5,133 nt of DNA, from assembly GCA_012522285.1 (NCBI GenBank), contig JAAYKS010000189.1:1-5133 (forward strand), in the 5' to 3' direction. A program made the translations under genes and the position numbers. Of the stretch, positions 1 through 5,096 are shown in pieces; position 1 is the stretch's first letter, and each line of letters starts with the position of its first letter. The notes beneath the pieces are model-generated. The model was given only the letters and a program-made list of their open reading frames with translations. It was not told the DNA's origin and searched no databases. Origin of the DNA: Clostridiaceae bacterium (GTDB lineage: Bacteria; Bacillota; Clostridia; Saccharofermentanales; UBA5734).

Positions 1-578
1 AGCGGCAGGATGATTTTCCAGAAAATGGTGTTCTGGTTCGCCCCGTCCACGATCGCGGCCTCATCGAGCGAGCGCGGGATGGTATCGAAAAATCCTTTGG
101 CGATGTAGTACCCCCGTCCCGCCCCGCCCGAGTAAACCAGGACGAGCGCGACCAGCGTCTGGGACAATCCCATCGCCTTGAGGATGTAGTAGATCGCGAT
201 CATCGACATGAAACCCGGGAACATGCCCATGACCAGACCGACGTTCATGATCCCGCGGCGGGCCTTGAAGCGCAGCCGGCTCAGCGCGTAGCTGGTCATG
301 AGGACGAGCACCGTCGAAATGGCACAGGTGAAGATGGCCACGATGAGGGTGTTCATGAACCAGTGCGGATAGTTGAACAGGGCGGTCTCGGTGAACAGCC
401 GGGTGTAGTTGTCCAGGGTGTAGCTCCGGGGCAGGATGTACTCGGTCCAGGCGCCCGGCTCTTCCCGGAACGAAATCACGACCAGCCAGACGATCGGGAG
501 CAGCCAGACGACCGACAGCCCCCCCAGGATGGCATAGATGATGGTGTTGGACAGGTGTTTGCGAGTGAGTGCTTTCAT
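1..578 (-). CDS. malG: MalG-like sugar ABC transporter permease (partial, C-terminus off the window)
   Basis: Inner-membrane permease subunit of a carbohydrate ABC importer, the partner of the MalF-like permease just upstream. Translation from ATG 578-576 gives 192 complete codons before the window ends. Membrane segments are visible near residues 12-36, 75-99, 110-132 and 138-152. Family hallmarks seen are PRSYTLDNYTRLF (50-62), ALSRLRFKARR (98-108), the MFPGFMSMIAIYYIL stretch (119-133), KGFFDTIPRSLDEAA (161-175), and the ATPase-contacting EAA loop with E173, A174, A175, G179 and A180, running into ILP (190-192). Related permeases are about 280 residues, so roughly a third is missing. The ATG overlaps the TGA of the preceding gene (ATGA), with GGAAGGAGG at 597-589 as ribosome binding site, pointing to translational coupling. 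The subfamily is clear. The exact sugar (maltose, maltodextrin or another oligosaccharide) is inferred from similarity only. Confidence 0.93.
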   Translation of the reverse strand, partial: MKALTRKHLSNTIIYAILGGLSVVWLLPIVWLVVISFREEPGAWTEYILPRSYTLDNYTRLFTETALFNYPHWFMNTLIVAIFTCAISTVLVLMTSYALSRLRFKARRGIMNVGLVMGMFPGFMSMIAIYYILKAMGLSQTLVALVLVYSGGAGRGYYIAKGFFDTIPRSLDEAAIVDGANQNTIFWKIILP

Positions 579-2062
579 TGGAAGGTATCCTCCTTCCTGG
601 TCGATGCGGAGAGGTTGAAGACCACGAGGGACAGCACCGCGGAGACGACAAAGATGATAATGCCGATCGCGGAGGCCAGAGTGTAGTCCTGGTTGTTGAC
701 GGTCAGCTTGTACAGCCAGGTCACCAGCAGGTCGGTTTTGCCCGCCTGGTAGTAGTCCAGCGACAGCGGCCCGCCGCCGCTCAGCAGGTAGATGACGTTG
801 AAGTTGTTGATGTTCCCGATGAACTGCGTGATGAGATAGGGCGTTGTCACGAACAGCATGTAGGGCAGCGTGATTTTCGAGAACGTCTTCATGACGCCCG
901 CGCCGTCGCTGCGCGCGCTTTCATACAGCTCCGCGGGGATGTTCATCAGGATGCCGCTCGTGATGAGCATGGTATACGGAATACCGACCCAGATGTTCAC
1001 GACGATCACGGTGATCCGGGCCCAGATCGCATTGGTCAGAAACGGAATCCGTTCGATCCCGAGCTGCCCCAACAGCACGTTGAGCGCCCCCTGGTCCGCG
1101 AGCAGCCGCGACATCAGCAGCAGACTCACAAACTGAGGGACCGCAATCGTGACGATAAAAATCGTCCGCCAGAGCTTTTTGAACCGGATCCCCTTTTTGT
1201 TGATCATCAGCGCGAGGATCATACCCAGGATGTAGTTGGAAAAGGTGGCGAAGAACGCCCACACCAGCGTCCAGCGGAAAATACCCGCAAAGGTCTGTGA
1301 CTGGATCGGATTGCTCCAGAAAATGTTCTTGAAGTTTTCGAACCCGACCCAGGTGAACAGCGTACCGGGCGGCTGGTGCGCGGAATCGTAGTTGGTGAAC
1401 GCGATCAGGATCATAAAGATCAGCGGCAGGATCGTAAACAGAAAGACACCGAAGATCGGGGGTGTCAAAAACGCGACATGAAGCCGGTTGTCGATCAGGT
1501 GCCGCAGATCAGCCAGAAAACCCGGCGGCCGGTGTCCGTTCTCCATCAGTTCCTGATTCCGGAAGGCAGTGCGGACACTCGCAAAATAAGCACCCAGAAA
1601 CGCGAACAGGATAAACAGTGTCAGAACACTGAACAGGAGGATCAACATCGAGTTGTCCCCTTGAATGTACTCATAGATCTGGAGCTTCTCGTTCCAGACC
1701 TCCTGTTTGACCGCTTTGCCCAGCGACGGCAGCAACGCGAGCCGGGACAGCCCGAAGGTCGCCATATAAACAATAAACGCCGCCTGGAGAAACAGGTACA
1801 TCAACCCTTTGACCAGCTGTCCCCTTAGGAAGCACCCTGTGCCCATGATCCCGTAAGACAGCCGGGTGCGGACGTCTCCTTCCCGGAACATGGAACCATA
1901 TTCTTTCGCGGCGTCACGGATCCCGGCCGCCCGTTTGCGCATACCCCTCCAGACCGCAGCAGACATCTGACGCAGCCCTTGCGGCAAGTGCTTCACCCCG
2001 GTCGCGAGTCGATATCCGAAACGCTTCAACGGCGGCATCGAGACGATGTCGATGGTTTTCAT
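575..2062 (-). CDS. malF: MalF-like sugar ABC transporter permease
   Basis: A 495-residue membrane permease that pairs with the MalG-like protein to form the channel of a maltose/maltodextrin-type importer. Hydrophobic segments occur near residues 84-104, 139-160, 195-222, 262-286, 299-319, 348-372, 402-428 and 461-485, so about eight helices, as in MalF. The EAA loop is a variant, Y380-E-S-A-R-S-D-G-A (E381, A383, G387), followed by F394 and LP at 399-400. The MalF-type stretch NNFNVIYLLSGGGP (419-432) follows. The first 65 or so residues are a basic cytoplasmic extension, followed by a GQLVKG motif (81-86) before the first helix; this long N-terminus resembles Firmicute MalF proteins more than short sugar permeases. 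The start at 2062 is preferred because AGGGGG (2073-2068) lies five bases upstream, while Met9 has no ribosome binding site. It follows the binding-protein gene after 101 bases and overlaps the next permease by four. Confidence 0.95.
   Translation of the reverse strand: MKTIDIVSMPPLKRFGYRLATGVKHLPQGLRQMSAAVWRGMRKRAAGIRDAAKEYGSMFREGDVRTRLSYGIMGTGCFLRGQLVKGLMYLFLQAAFIVYMATFGLSRLALLPSLGKAVKQEVWNEKLQIYEYIQGDNSMLILLFSVLTLFILFAFLGAYFASVRTAFRNQELMENGHRPPGFLADLRHLIDNRLHVAFLTPPIFGVFLFTILPLIFMILIAFTNYDSAHQPPGTLFTWVGFENFKNIFWSNPIQSQTFAGIFRWTLVWAFFATFSNYILGMILALMINKKGIRFKKLWRTIFIVTIAVPQFVSLLLMSRLLADQGALNVLLGQLGIERIPFLTNAIWARITVIVVNIWVGIPYTMLITSGILMNIPAELYESARSDGAGVMKTFSKITLPYMLFVTTPYLITQFIGNINNFNVIYLLSGGGPLSLDYYQAGKTDLLVTWLYKLTVNNQDYTLASAIGIIIFVVSAVLSLVVFNLSASTRKEDTFQ
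589..597 (-). promoter_or_regulatory. Ribosome binding site of the malG-like gene, inside malF-like
   Basis: GGAAGGAGG lies within the last codons of the malF-like gene and ten bases before the ATG at 578. It fixes the start of the second permease at the ATGA overlap and lets ribosomes finishing the first permease restart at once, a common way to keep heteromeric permease subunits in equal amounts. Confidence 0.8.
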
Positions 2063-2070
2063 GTGGACCC

Positions 2071-2081
2071 CCTGTCACAGG
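2071..2081. repeat. Small palindrome next to the malF-like ribosome binding site
   Basis: CCTGT-C-ACAGG is a perfect 5-1-5 palindrome. On the transcript it can fold as CCTG/CAGG with a three-base loop and takes in part of the AGGGGG ribosome binding site (2073-2068) of the malF-like gene. The stem is short, so any effect on translation would be modest and may be chance. Confidence 0.25.
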
Positions 2082-2087
2082 TGCCAT

Positions 2088-2130
2088 GTGTCGCGGTGCA
2101 AAAACCCGGTCGTCTCCGCACCGCGAGCAC
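2088..2130 (-). promoter_or_regulatory. Stem-loop between malE-like and malF-like genes
   Basis: In the transcript of the operon, TCGCGGTGC (2126-2118) pairs perfectly with GCACCGCGA (2099-2091), nine base pairs with an 18-base loop. Beyond a single bulged base (2127), GTG (2130-2128) pairs with CAC (2090-2088). The loop contains a GGGTTTTT run, but no U-tract follows the stem, so it does not look like a standard intrinsic terminator. Its position, 34 bases past the binding-protein stop and 26 before the permease start, suits mRNA 3'-end protection or partial attenuation. That would favour the binding protein over the permeases, as proposed for the REP hairpin in the E. coli malE-malF gap. 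The pairing is seen; the role is inferred. Confidence 0.6.
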
Positions 2131-2163
2131 CATCCGCTTGTTGCTGTTCTGCCTCGGTTCAGG

Positions 2164-3345
2164 TTATTGCTGGATCTGTGCGACCATTGCGTCCAGCATC
2201 TCCTGGACCGTCTTGGTGTAGTTCTTGGCTTCCATCTCGGTCCCGAACGCTTCCGCGGGCGGCCAGTAGCTGCCGAGAACCTCCTTTTGCGACACCGCGA
2301 ATCCGTTCTGCATCGCGAGCGCCGCCAACGCGACATCCGCTTTGACTTCGTCGCTGCCCGCGGCCTTGATGTTGGAAGGTCCCATCTTGCGCGTGGTGAA
2401 CCGCGTGATCTGGTTGGCTTCGTTGGTCAGCCATTCAGCCAGTGTCATGGCGGCCACCGGATTGGCGGTCTGGCTGTTGACGCCGACCAGCTTGAATCCC
2501 GCAAAGCTGCTCATCTGGGTCTGCGTCCCGCCCATGTTGAAGGTCGGGAGTTTGGTCGCGGCATAGTTCTCGCCGAGCTTGGAGGAAATCGCCTCGGCGT
2601 TCCAGGTCCCGCTGACGCCCGCCGCGATGGTGCTTCCCATCCCGCCGGTCAACACCGCGTCGTCCCCGGTGATAAAGGCCTCGTGCGCGGTGAAGGCCTT
2701 GATCGCCTCGCCGGCCTTGACCCCGTCGGCGTTGTTGAAGTCACACATCTGCTTGCCGTTCTCGATTTTGAGGGTCCCGCCCGCTCCGAGGAAGAACGAG
2801 GCGATGTACCAGCCGTTGGACACGTCCATAAAGATCTTCTTGTCTTTGGCGGCGGCGACTTCGAGCATCTTGTCGAGGCTCTTCACGTCCTCTTCCGTGA
2901 ATACGCTCTTGTCGTAATAGAGGAAATATCCGTTGTCGGCCGTCATCGGGTAGGCATAGAGCTTGTCGTTCACGGTTGCGGCTTCGATCGAGCTGGCCAT
3001 GTTCGCGGAGGTGATGTCCCCCTTGTTGCGGGTGACCTCGTACAGCGCGCCCGCGTTGACCAGGTCGAGGATCTGGTCGTTGGCAAACGAGAACACGTCG
3101 GCGGCCGCCGCGGGATCCTCGAGGAACCGGGCCTTCGCGTCCGGCTCGCCCACCACGCCCAGCGAGATGTTGTAGATGGCGTCTGTGTTCTCGAGCTTGA
3201 ACGCGTCGATCATGGTCTGGAGCATGGCCTGGTCTTCCTGGGACCCCCACACTTTGAGGTCCACGGTTTCTTTGGCTTTTTCGCACCCGCCCGCAAAGGT
3301 CGCGAGCATGGCAAGGATCAGTAGAAGGATCAATGTCTTCTTCAT
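2164..3345 (-). CDS. malE: MalE-like extracellular sugar-binding lipoprotein
   Basis: A 393-residue family 1 solute-binding protein that captures the sugar outside the membrane and delivers it to the MalF/MalG-like permeases. Residues 1-21 form a lipoprotein signal: KK at 2-3, a hydrophobic core (4-18), then AGGC with Cys21 as the predicted lipidated residue (Ala at -3 is acceptable but not the commonest). MalE-like landmarks follow in order: KVWGSQED (31-38), ADVFSFANDQILDLVNAGAL (82-101), YAYPMTADNGYFLYYDK (130-146), NGWYIASFFLGAGGTL (177-192), SGTWNAEAI (245-253) with LPTFNMGG (266-273), FAGFKLVGVN (281-290), ANQI (310-313), MGPSNIKA (321-328) and a C-terminal YWPPAEAFGTEM (360-371). The start at 3345 is chosen because AAGGAG at 3358-3353 lies seven bases upstream and the signal peptide begins there. 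An in-frame extension to 3411 would put 22 basic, non-signal residues in front. First gene of the operon; expression is probably controlled from the palindrome-rich region upstream. Confidence 0.95.
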   Translation of the reverse strand: MKKTLILLLILAMLATFAGGCEKAKETVDLKVWGSQEDQAMLQTMIDAFKLENTDAIYNISLGVVGEPDAKARFLEDPAAAADVFSFANDQILDLVNAGALYEVTRNKGDITSANMASSIEAATVNDKLYAYPMTADNGYFLYYDKSVFTEEDVKSLDKMLEVAAAKDKKIFMDVSNGWYIASFFLGAGGTLKIENGKQMCDFNNADGVKAGEAIKAFTAHEAFITGDDAVLTGGMGSTIAAGVSGTWNAEAISSKLGENYAATKLPTFNMGGTQTQMSSFAGFKLVGVNSQTANPVAAMTLAEWLTNEANQITRFTTRKMGPSNIKAAGSDEVKADVALAALAMQNGFAVSQKEVLGSYWPPAEAFGTEMEAKNYTKTVQEMLDAMVAQIQQ

Positions 3346-3352
3346 CGTTTTT

Positions 3353-3358
3353 CTCCTT
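3353..3358 (-). promoter_or_regulatory. Ribosome binding site of the malE-like gene
   Basis: AAGGAG followed by seven bases and then ATG at 3345. It decides between this start and the longer in-frame ATG at 3411, which lacks such a site. Confidence 0.85.
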
Positions 3359-3391
3359 TTTAATCTGTATCGTGTGTATGACCGGTTGATG

Positions 3392-3404
3392 ACGGGAATC
3401 CCGT
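3392..3404. promoter_or_regulatory. Perfect 13-base palindrome upstream of malE-like (possible operator or hairpin)
   Basis: ACGGGAATCCCGT consists of six-base arms around one central base, 47 to 59 bases upstream of the binding-protein ATG and one base away from a second palindrome. It could be a repressor or activator site, or fold in the 5' leader as a five-base-pair stem with a three-base loop. The symmetry is certain, the function is not. Confidence 0.45.
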
Positions 3405-3405
3405 A

Positions 3406-3419
3406 CCGCATCGATGCGG
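3406..3419. promoter_or_regulatory. Perfect 14-base palindrome with central CG, LacI-type operator candidate
   Basis: CCGCATCGATGCGG is fully self-complementary and centred on CG, 61 to 74 bases upstream of the binding-protein ATG. Operators of LacI-family regulators, including MalR- and CcpA-type sugar regulators, are typically CG-centred palindromes of about this length, and sugar transporter operons are frequent targets. The sequence is not a match to the usual catabolite-response element, so a local sugar repressor is the better guess. An RNA stem with a TCGA loop is the alternative. Confidence 0.45.
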
Positions 3420-3701
3420 CGGTTCCGGACCGCGTAGCGGAAAACCGGGGAAATCACTGAGTCGGCGTCGAAAAAGAGCGCCGGAGCGGATTCCGTCGAT
3501 AAAAGCGCGCCACAGCAGAGCGCAAACCTCTTACTGTAGAAGTCACAGGGCAACGATTTACCTAAAAATGAATCATGCGAAGCGAACATTTATGAATCAA
3601 AACGATGCTGCGATCTGGTGGCTACCATGCTGGCATTCGTGCTGCGATCCAGATGAGACCGGGTTCACGCTACAGGACGTACCGTGGAAAACCTCATCTT
3701 C

Positions 3702-3730
3702 ACTTTATTTCTATTGTGACACGCTGTCAA
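3702..3730 (-). promoter_or_regulatory. Candidate promoter for the transporter operon
   Basis: Reading leftward, a perfect -35 box TTGACA (3730-3725) is followed after exactly 17 bases by TAAAGT (3707-3702), which matches four of six positions of the TATAAT box. Transcription would begin near 3695 and give a leader of about 350 bases before the binding-protein gene. The leader is long but would carry the palindromes at 3392-3419. No equally good hexamer pair was found closer to the gene. Confidence 0.4.
3717..3729. promoter_or_regulatory. TGACA-CGC-TGTCA palindrome over the leftward -35 box
   Basis: Perfect five-base arms with a three-base centre. The right arm covers five of the six bases of the candidate TTGACA -35 box of the transporter promoter, which is where a repressor would block RNA polymerase. 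The regulator family cannot be named from the sequence. Confidence 0.35.
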
Positions 3731-3742
3731 TCAATCGTTTGA

Positions 3743-3767
3743 AAATGGTTTATACGGGAAACCATTT
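3743..3767. promoter_or_regulatory. Perfect 9-7-9 inverted repeat upstream of the flavoprotein pair
   Basis: AAATGGTTT (3743-3751) and AAACCATTT (3759-3767) are exact inverted copies around a seven-base centre. The repeat lies 70 bases upstream of the first flavoprotein start and about 25 bases upstream of the TATACT box. AT-rich arms with a short centre in a divergent region fit a dimeric regulator site, for example of TetR, MarR or GntR type. A transcript hairpin is also possible, but no U-tract follows on either strand. Confidence 0.5.
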
Positions 3768-3791
3768 CGTGTGCATCGGACCAACCTGTTC

Positions 3792-3797
3792 TATACT
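3792..3797 (+). promoter_or_regulatory. Candidate -10 box for the flavoprotein pair
   Basis: TATACT matches five of six bases of the TATAAT consensus and would place the transcript start near 3804, some 33 bases before the gene. No convincing -35 box lies 16 to 18 bases upstream, so the promoter may need an activator, perhaps binding the inverted repeat just upstream, or the box may be fortuitous. Confidence 0.3.
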
Positions 3798-3821
3798 TGG
3801 ATGGATGGAACACACGCGGAC

Positions 3822-3829
3822 GGGAGGAG
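3822..3829 (+). promoter_or_regulatory. Ribosome binding site of the first flavoprotein gene
   Basis: GGGAGGAG followed by seven bases and ATG at 3837. It decides the start: the in-frame ATG codons at 3771 and 3801 have no such site and would add residues that are not part of the fold. Confidence 0.85.
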
Positions 3830-3836
3830 ATGCGAC

Positions 3837-4394
3837 ATGGGCGGAGTCAAACGGGTCACGGTTCTCGACGGCATCCCGGACGGGCGATACGCGCCGTTCG
3901 AGGCCGCTTTCCTGCAGGAGGCAGACCGCCGGGCGGACGCGCTCCGGGTGGATTGCTTCCGGTTGCGGGATCTGGACATCCACTTTTGTACAGGCTGTTT
4001 TACCTGCTGGACCCGGACCCCGGGTCTGTGCGCGTTCCGGGACGACATGGGGCCCATCCTGCAAAGCGTCCTCGCGTCCGATCTGTGCGTGTTCCTCTCC
4101 CCCGTCTCGATGGGATTTGTCTCCAGCCTGATCAAAAAGGCCTGTGACCGGATGATCCCGATCGTGATGCCCGACTTTCTGGTCTGCGGCGGGGAGTTCC
4201 ACCACAAGGCGCGGTATCCGTCCTATCCCGCACTGGGCCTGATGCTGTTGGACCCGGACCGGGATTCTACTACCCTGCGGACGGTGTCCGACGTGTTTGC
4301 CAGGACCGCCCTCACCCTCAAGACCGAGCTGGTGCTGTCCGAATCCAGGAGGGCGACGCCCGAGGAGGCCATCGATGCGGTATCTCGTTTGTAA
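3837..4394 (+). CDS. Flavodoxin-fold protein with CX2CX2CX7C cluster (iron-sulfur flavoprotein-like)
   Basis: A 185-residue cytoplasmic protein of the NAD(P)H-dependent FMN reductase / flavodoxin-like superfamily. The cysteine cluster C51-x2-C54-x2-C57-x7-C65 sits in HFCTGCFTCWTRTPGLC, followed by RDDM (68-71), a short helix and strand, then LSPVSMGFVSSLIKKACDR (87-105), which is the usual second loop and helix of these proteins. The spacing matches the compact CX2CX2CX4-7C motif described for iron-sulfur flavoproteins that bind a 4Fe-4S cluster beside FMN, so electron transfer or oxidoreductase activity is likely. The substrate is unknown. The normal N-terminal FMN-phosphate loop (GSPRxxGNT type) is replaced by LDGIPDGRYAP (10-20), lacking the Ser/Arg/Thr pattern, so FMN binding may be weakened or shared with the partner. 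The start is fixed by GGGAGGAG seven bases upstream. Its last 20 bases overlap the next gene, so the two are almost certainly co-expressed. Confidence 0.85.
   Translation: MGGVKRVTVLDGIPDGRYAPFEAAFLQEADRRADALRVDCFRLRDLDIHFCTGCFTCWTRTPGLCAFRDDMGPILQSVLASDLCVFLSPVSMGFVSSLIKKACDRMIPIVMPDFLVCGGEFHHKARYPSYPALGLMLLDPDRDSTTLRTVSDVFARTALTLKTELVLSESRRATPEEAIDAVSRL
4362..4368 (+). promoter_or_regulatory. Ribosome binding site of the second flavoprotein gene, inside the first
   Basis: GAGGAGG lies six bases before ATG 4375 and within the last codons of the preceding gene. It sets the start of the second protein so that it begins exactly with the conserved first strand and NGSPRG loop, and indicates coupled translation. 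Confidence 0.8.
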
Positions 4395-5043
4395 CGGCTC
4401 CCCGCGGGGAGACAACGGTTTCACCTCGGTCCTGATCCGGCGGTTTCTCGCGGGACTCCGAGAGGCAGGCGCGGAGGCGGACCTCCTCCTGCTCGACCAC
4501 CCGGCGCGGCACGCCGAGGCCGCGGCACAACTGGCAAAGGCAGACGTCGCGGTGGTGTTTTTCCCGCTCTACACGGATGCCATGCCCGGCATTCTGATGT
4601 CGTTTATCGAGCATTTGGAACCCTATGCGGGGGGCTTGTCGGGGCTCTCTCTCGGGTTTGTCGTGCATTCCGGATTCCCGGAAGCGGTCCATTGCCGCGC
4701 GGTCGAGCGCTATCTTGCCAGGTTGGCCGCGCTGCTCGGGGCGAATTACGCGGGCACGGCCGTCCTGGGGGGCAACCCCTGGACCAAAAAACGGCTGGAC
4801 GCGGTGCAGGGGCTGGGCCGCCGGTTCGTACCGGCCGGACATCGCTTCGATCCGGCGCTTCTCGCGCAGGCCGCCTTCCGCGAGCGCTTTCATACAAGCG
4901 GACTGCTCCTCCTGCGGCCGCTCGCCGCGCTCGGGGTGTTCAACCGGTATTTTAACGGGCAGCTCAAGGCAAACGGGGTGTTCGGGCGTCGTTTCGACCG
5001 GCCCTACGCGCCGGACGCGACCGGAAAACCGGAAGACAGATAA
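4375..5043 (+). CDS. NAD(P)H-dependent FMN reductase-like flavodoxin-fold protein
   Basis: A 222-residue cytoplasmic flavodoxin-fold protein. It opens with MRYLVCNGSPRGDNGFTSVLI: first strand, then the NGSPRG phosphate loop (7-12) with Thr17 at the start of the first helix, the classic FMN-binding arrangement. The second FMN loop is FFPLYTDAMPG (62-72), followed by helix ILMSFIEHLEPY (73-84). A third strand, LSLGFVVHSGFPEAVHC (91-107), and a conserved-looking C-terminal part (NRYFNGQLKANGVFGRRFDRPY, 190-211) extend beyond the core. The CxxCxxC region of its neighbour is absent; only Cys6 and Cys107 occur. Likely an oxidoreductase using FMN, substrate unknown. The start is fixed by GAGGAGG six bases upstream, and the 20-base overlap with the preceding gene implies one transcript. 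A longer in-frame start at 4297 would only read the neighbouring gene out of frame and is not supported. Confidence 0.85.
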   Translation: MRYLVCNGSPRGDNGFTSVLIRRFLAGLREAGAEADLLLLDHPARHAEAAAQLAKADVAVVFFPLYTDAMPGILMSFIEHLEPYAGGLSGLSLGFVVHSGFPEAVHCRAVERYLARLAALLGANYAGTAVLGGNPWTKKRLDAVQGLGRRFVPAGHRFDPALLAQAAFRERFHTSGLLLLRPLAALGVFNRYFNGQLKANGVFGRRFDRPYAPDATGKPEDR

Positions 5044-5070
5044 TTCTCCGCCCCGGGATCTCTTGCCATC

Positions 5071-5096
5071 GCTGGTGGAGCTATGGCTCCTCCAGC
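5071..5096. terminator. Hairpin between converging genes
   Basis: GCTGGTGGAG (5071-5080) and CTCCTCCAGC (5087-5096) form a ten-base stem with one mismatch and a six-base loop, 28 bases after the second flavoprotein stop. No T-tract follows on either strand, so it is at best a weak or factor-assisted bidirectional terminator. GCTGGTGGA (5071-5079) can also pair perfectly with TCCACCAGC (5109-5117), an alternative fold. The stop codon of the converging gene lies in the loop. Confidence 0.35.

Larger units (their letters stand above)
3346..3836. other. Divergent control region between the transporter operon and the flavoprotein pair
   Basis: About 490 bases without a convincing gene. The part next to the binding-protein gene (about 3346-3530) is GC-rich and full of short inverted repeats. 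The part from about 3541 to 3800 is clearly richer in A and T than the genes on either side. It contains two adjacent palindromes (3392-3419), a leftward promoter candidate (3702-3730), a TGACA palindrome (3717-3729), a 9-7-9 inverted repeat (3743-3767) and a TATACT box (3792-3797). Also present are a 10-base direct repeat, TGCTGCGATC at 3606-3615 and 3640-3649, and an imperfect repeat, GTCGAAAAAGAGCGCC (3467-3482) versus GTCGATAAAAGCGCGCC (3495-3511). No tRNA or known riboswitch pattern was recognised. Confidence 0.7.

Noticed and set aside
61..651. Minus-strand open frame of 196 codons overlapping the malG-like gene
   Set aside because: Wrong frame: the frame from 578 gives a proper permease with EAA loop, while this one gives a His/Pro/Arg-rich product.
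569..1300. Plus-strand open frame opposite the malF-like gene
   Set aside because: Low-complexity Asp/Arg/Gln-rich antisense reading of a membrane protein; the other strand shows helices and an EAA motif.
2086..3324. Long plus-strand open frame of 412 codons opposite the malE-like gene
   Set aside because: It is the antisense of a clear solute-binding protein in GC-rich DNA; its His/Arg/Gly-rich translation shows no fold signals and it has no ribosome binding site.
3346..3411. N-terminal extension of the malE-like protein to the ATG at 3411
   Set aside because: The lipoprotein signal begins at 3345 with a good ribosome binding site; the extension would place basic residues before the signal and run over the palindromes.
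3771..3836. N-terminal extension of the first flavoprotein to ATG 3771 or 3801
   Set aside because: Neither has a ribosome binding site, the fold starts at 3837, and the extension would cover the candidate -10 box.
3346..3836. CRISPR array, tRNA or known riboswitch in the divergent region
   Set aside because: Repeats are only two-copy and short, no cloverleaf or known aptamer pattern was recognised by eye.
3568..4131. Plus-strand open frame running from the intergenic region into the first flavoprotein gene
   Set aside because: No ribosome binding site, no recognisable domain, Cys/Trp-rich unlikely composition, and more than half of it lies out of frame over a well-supported gene.
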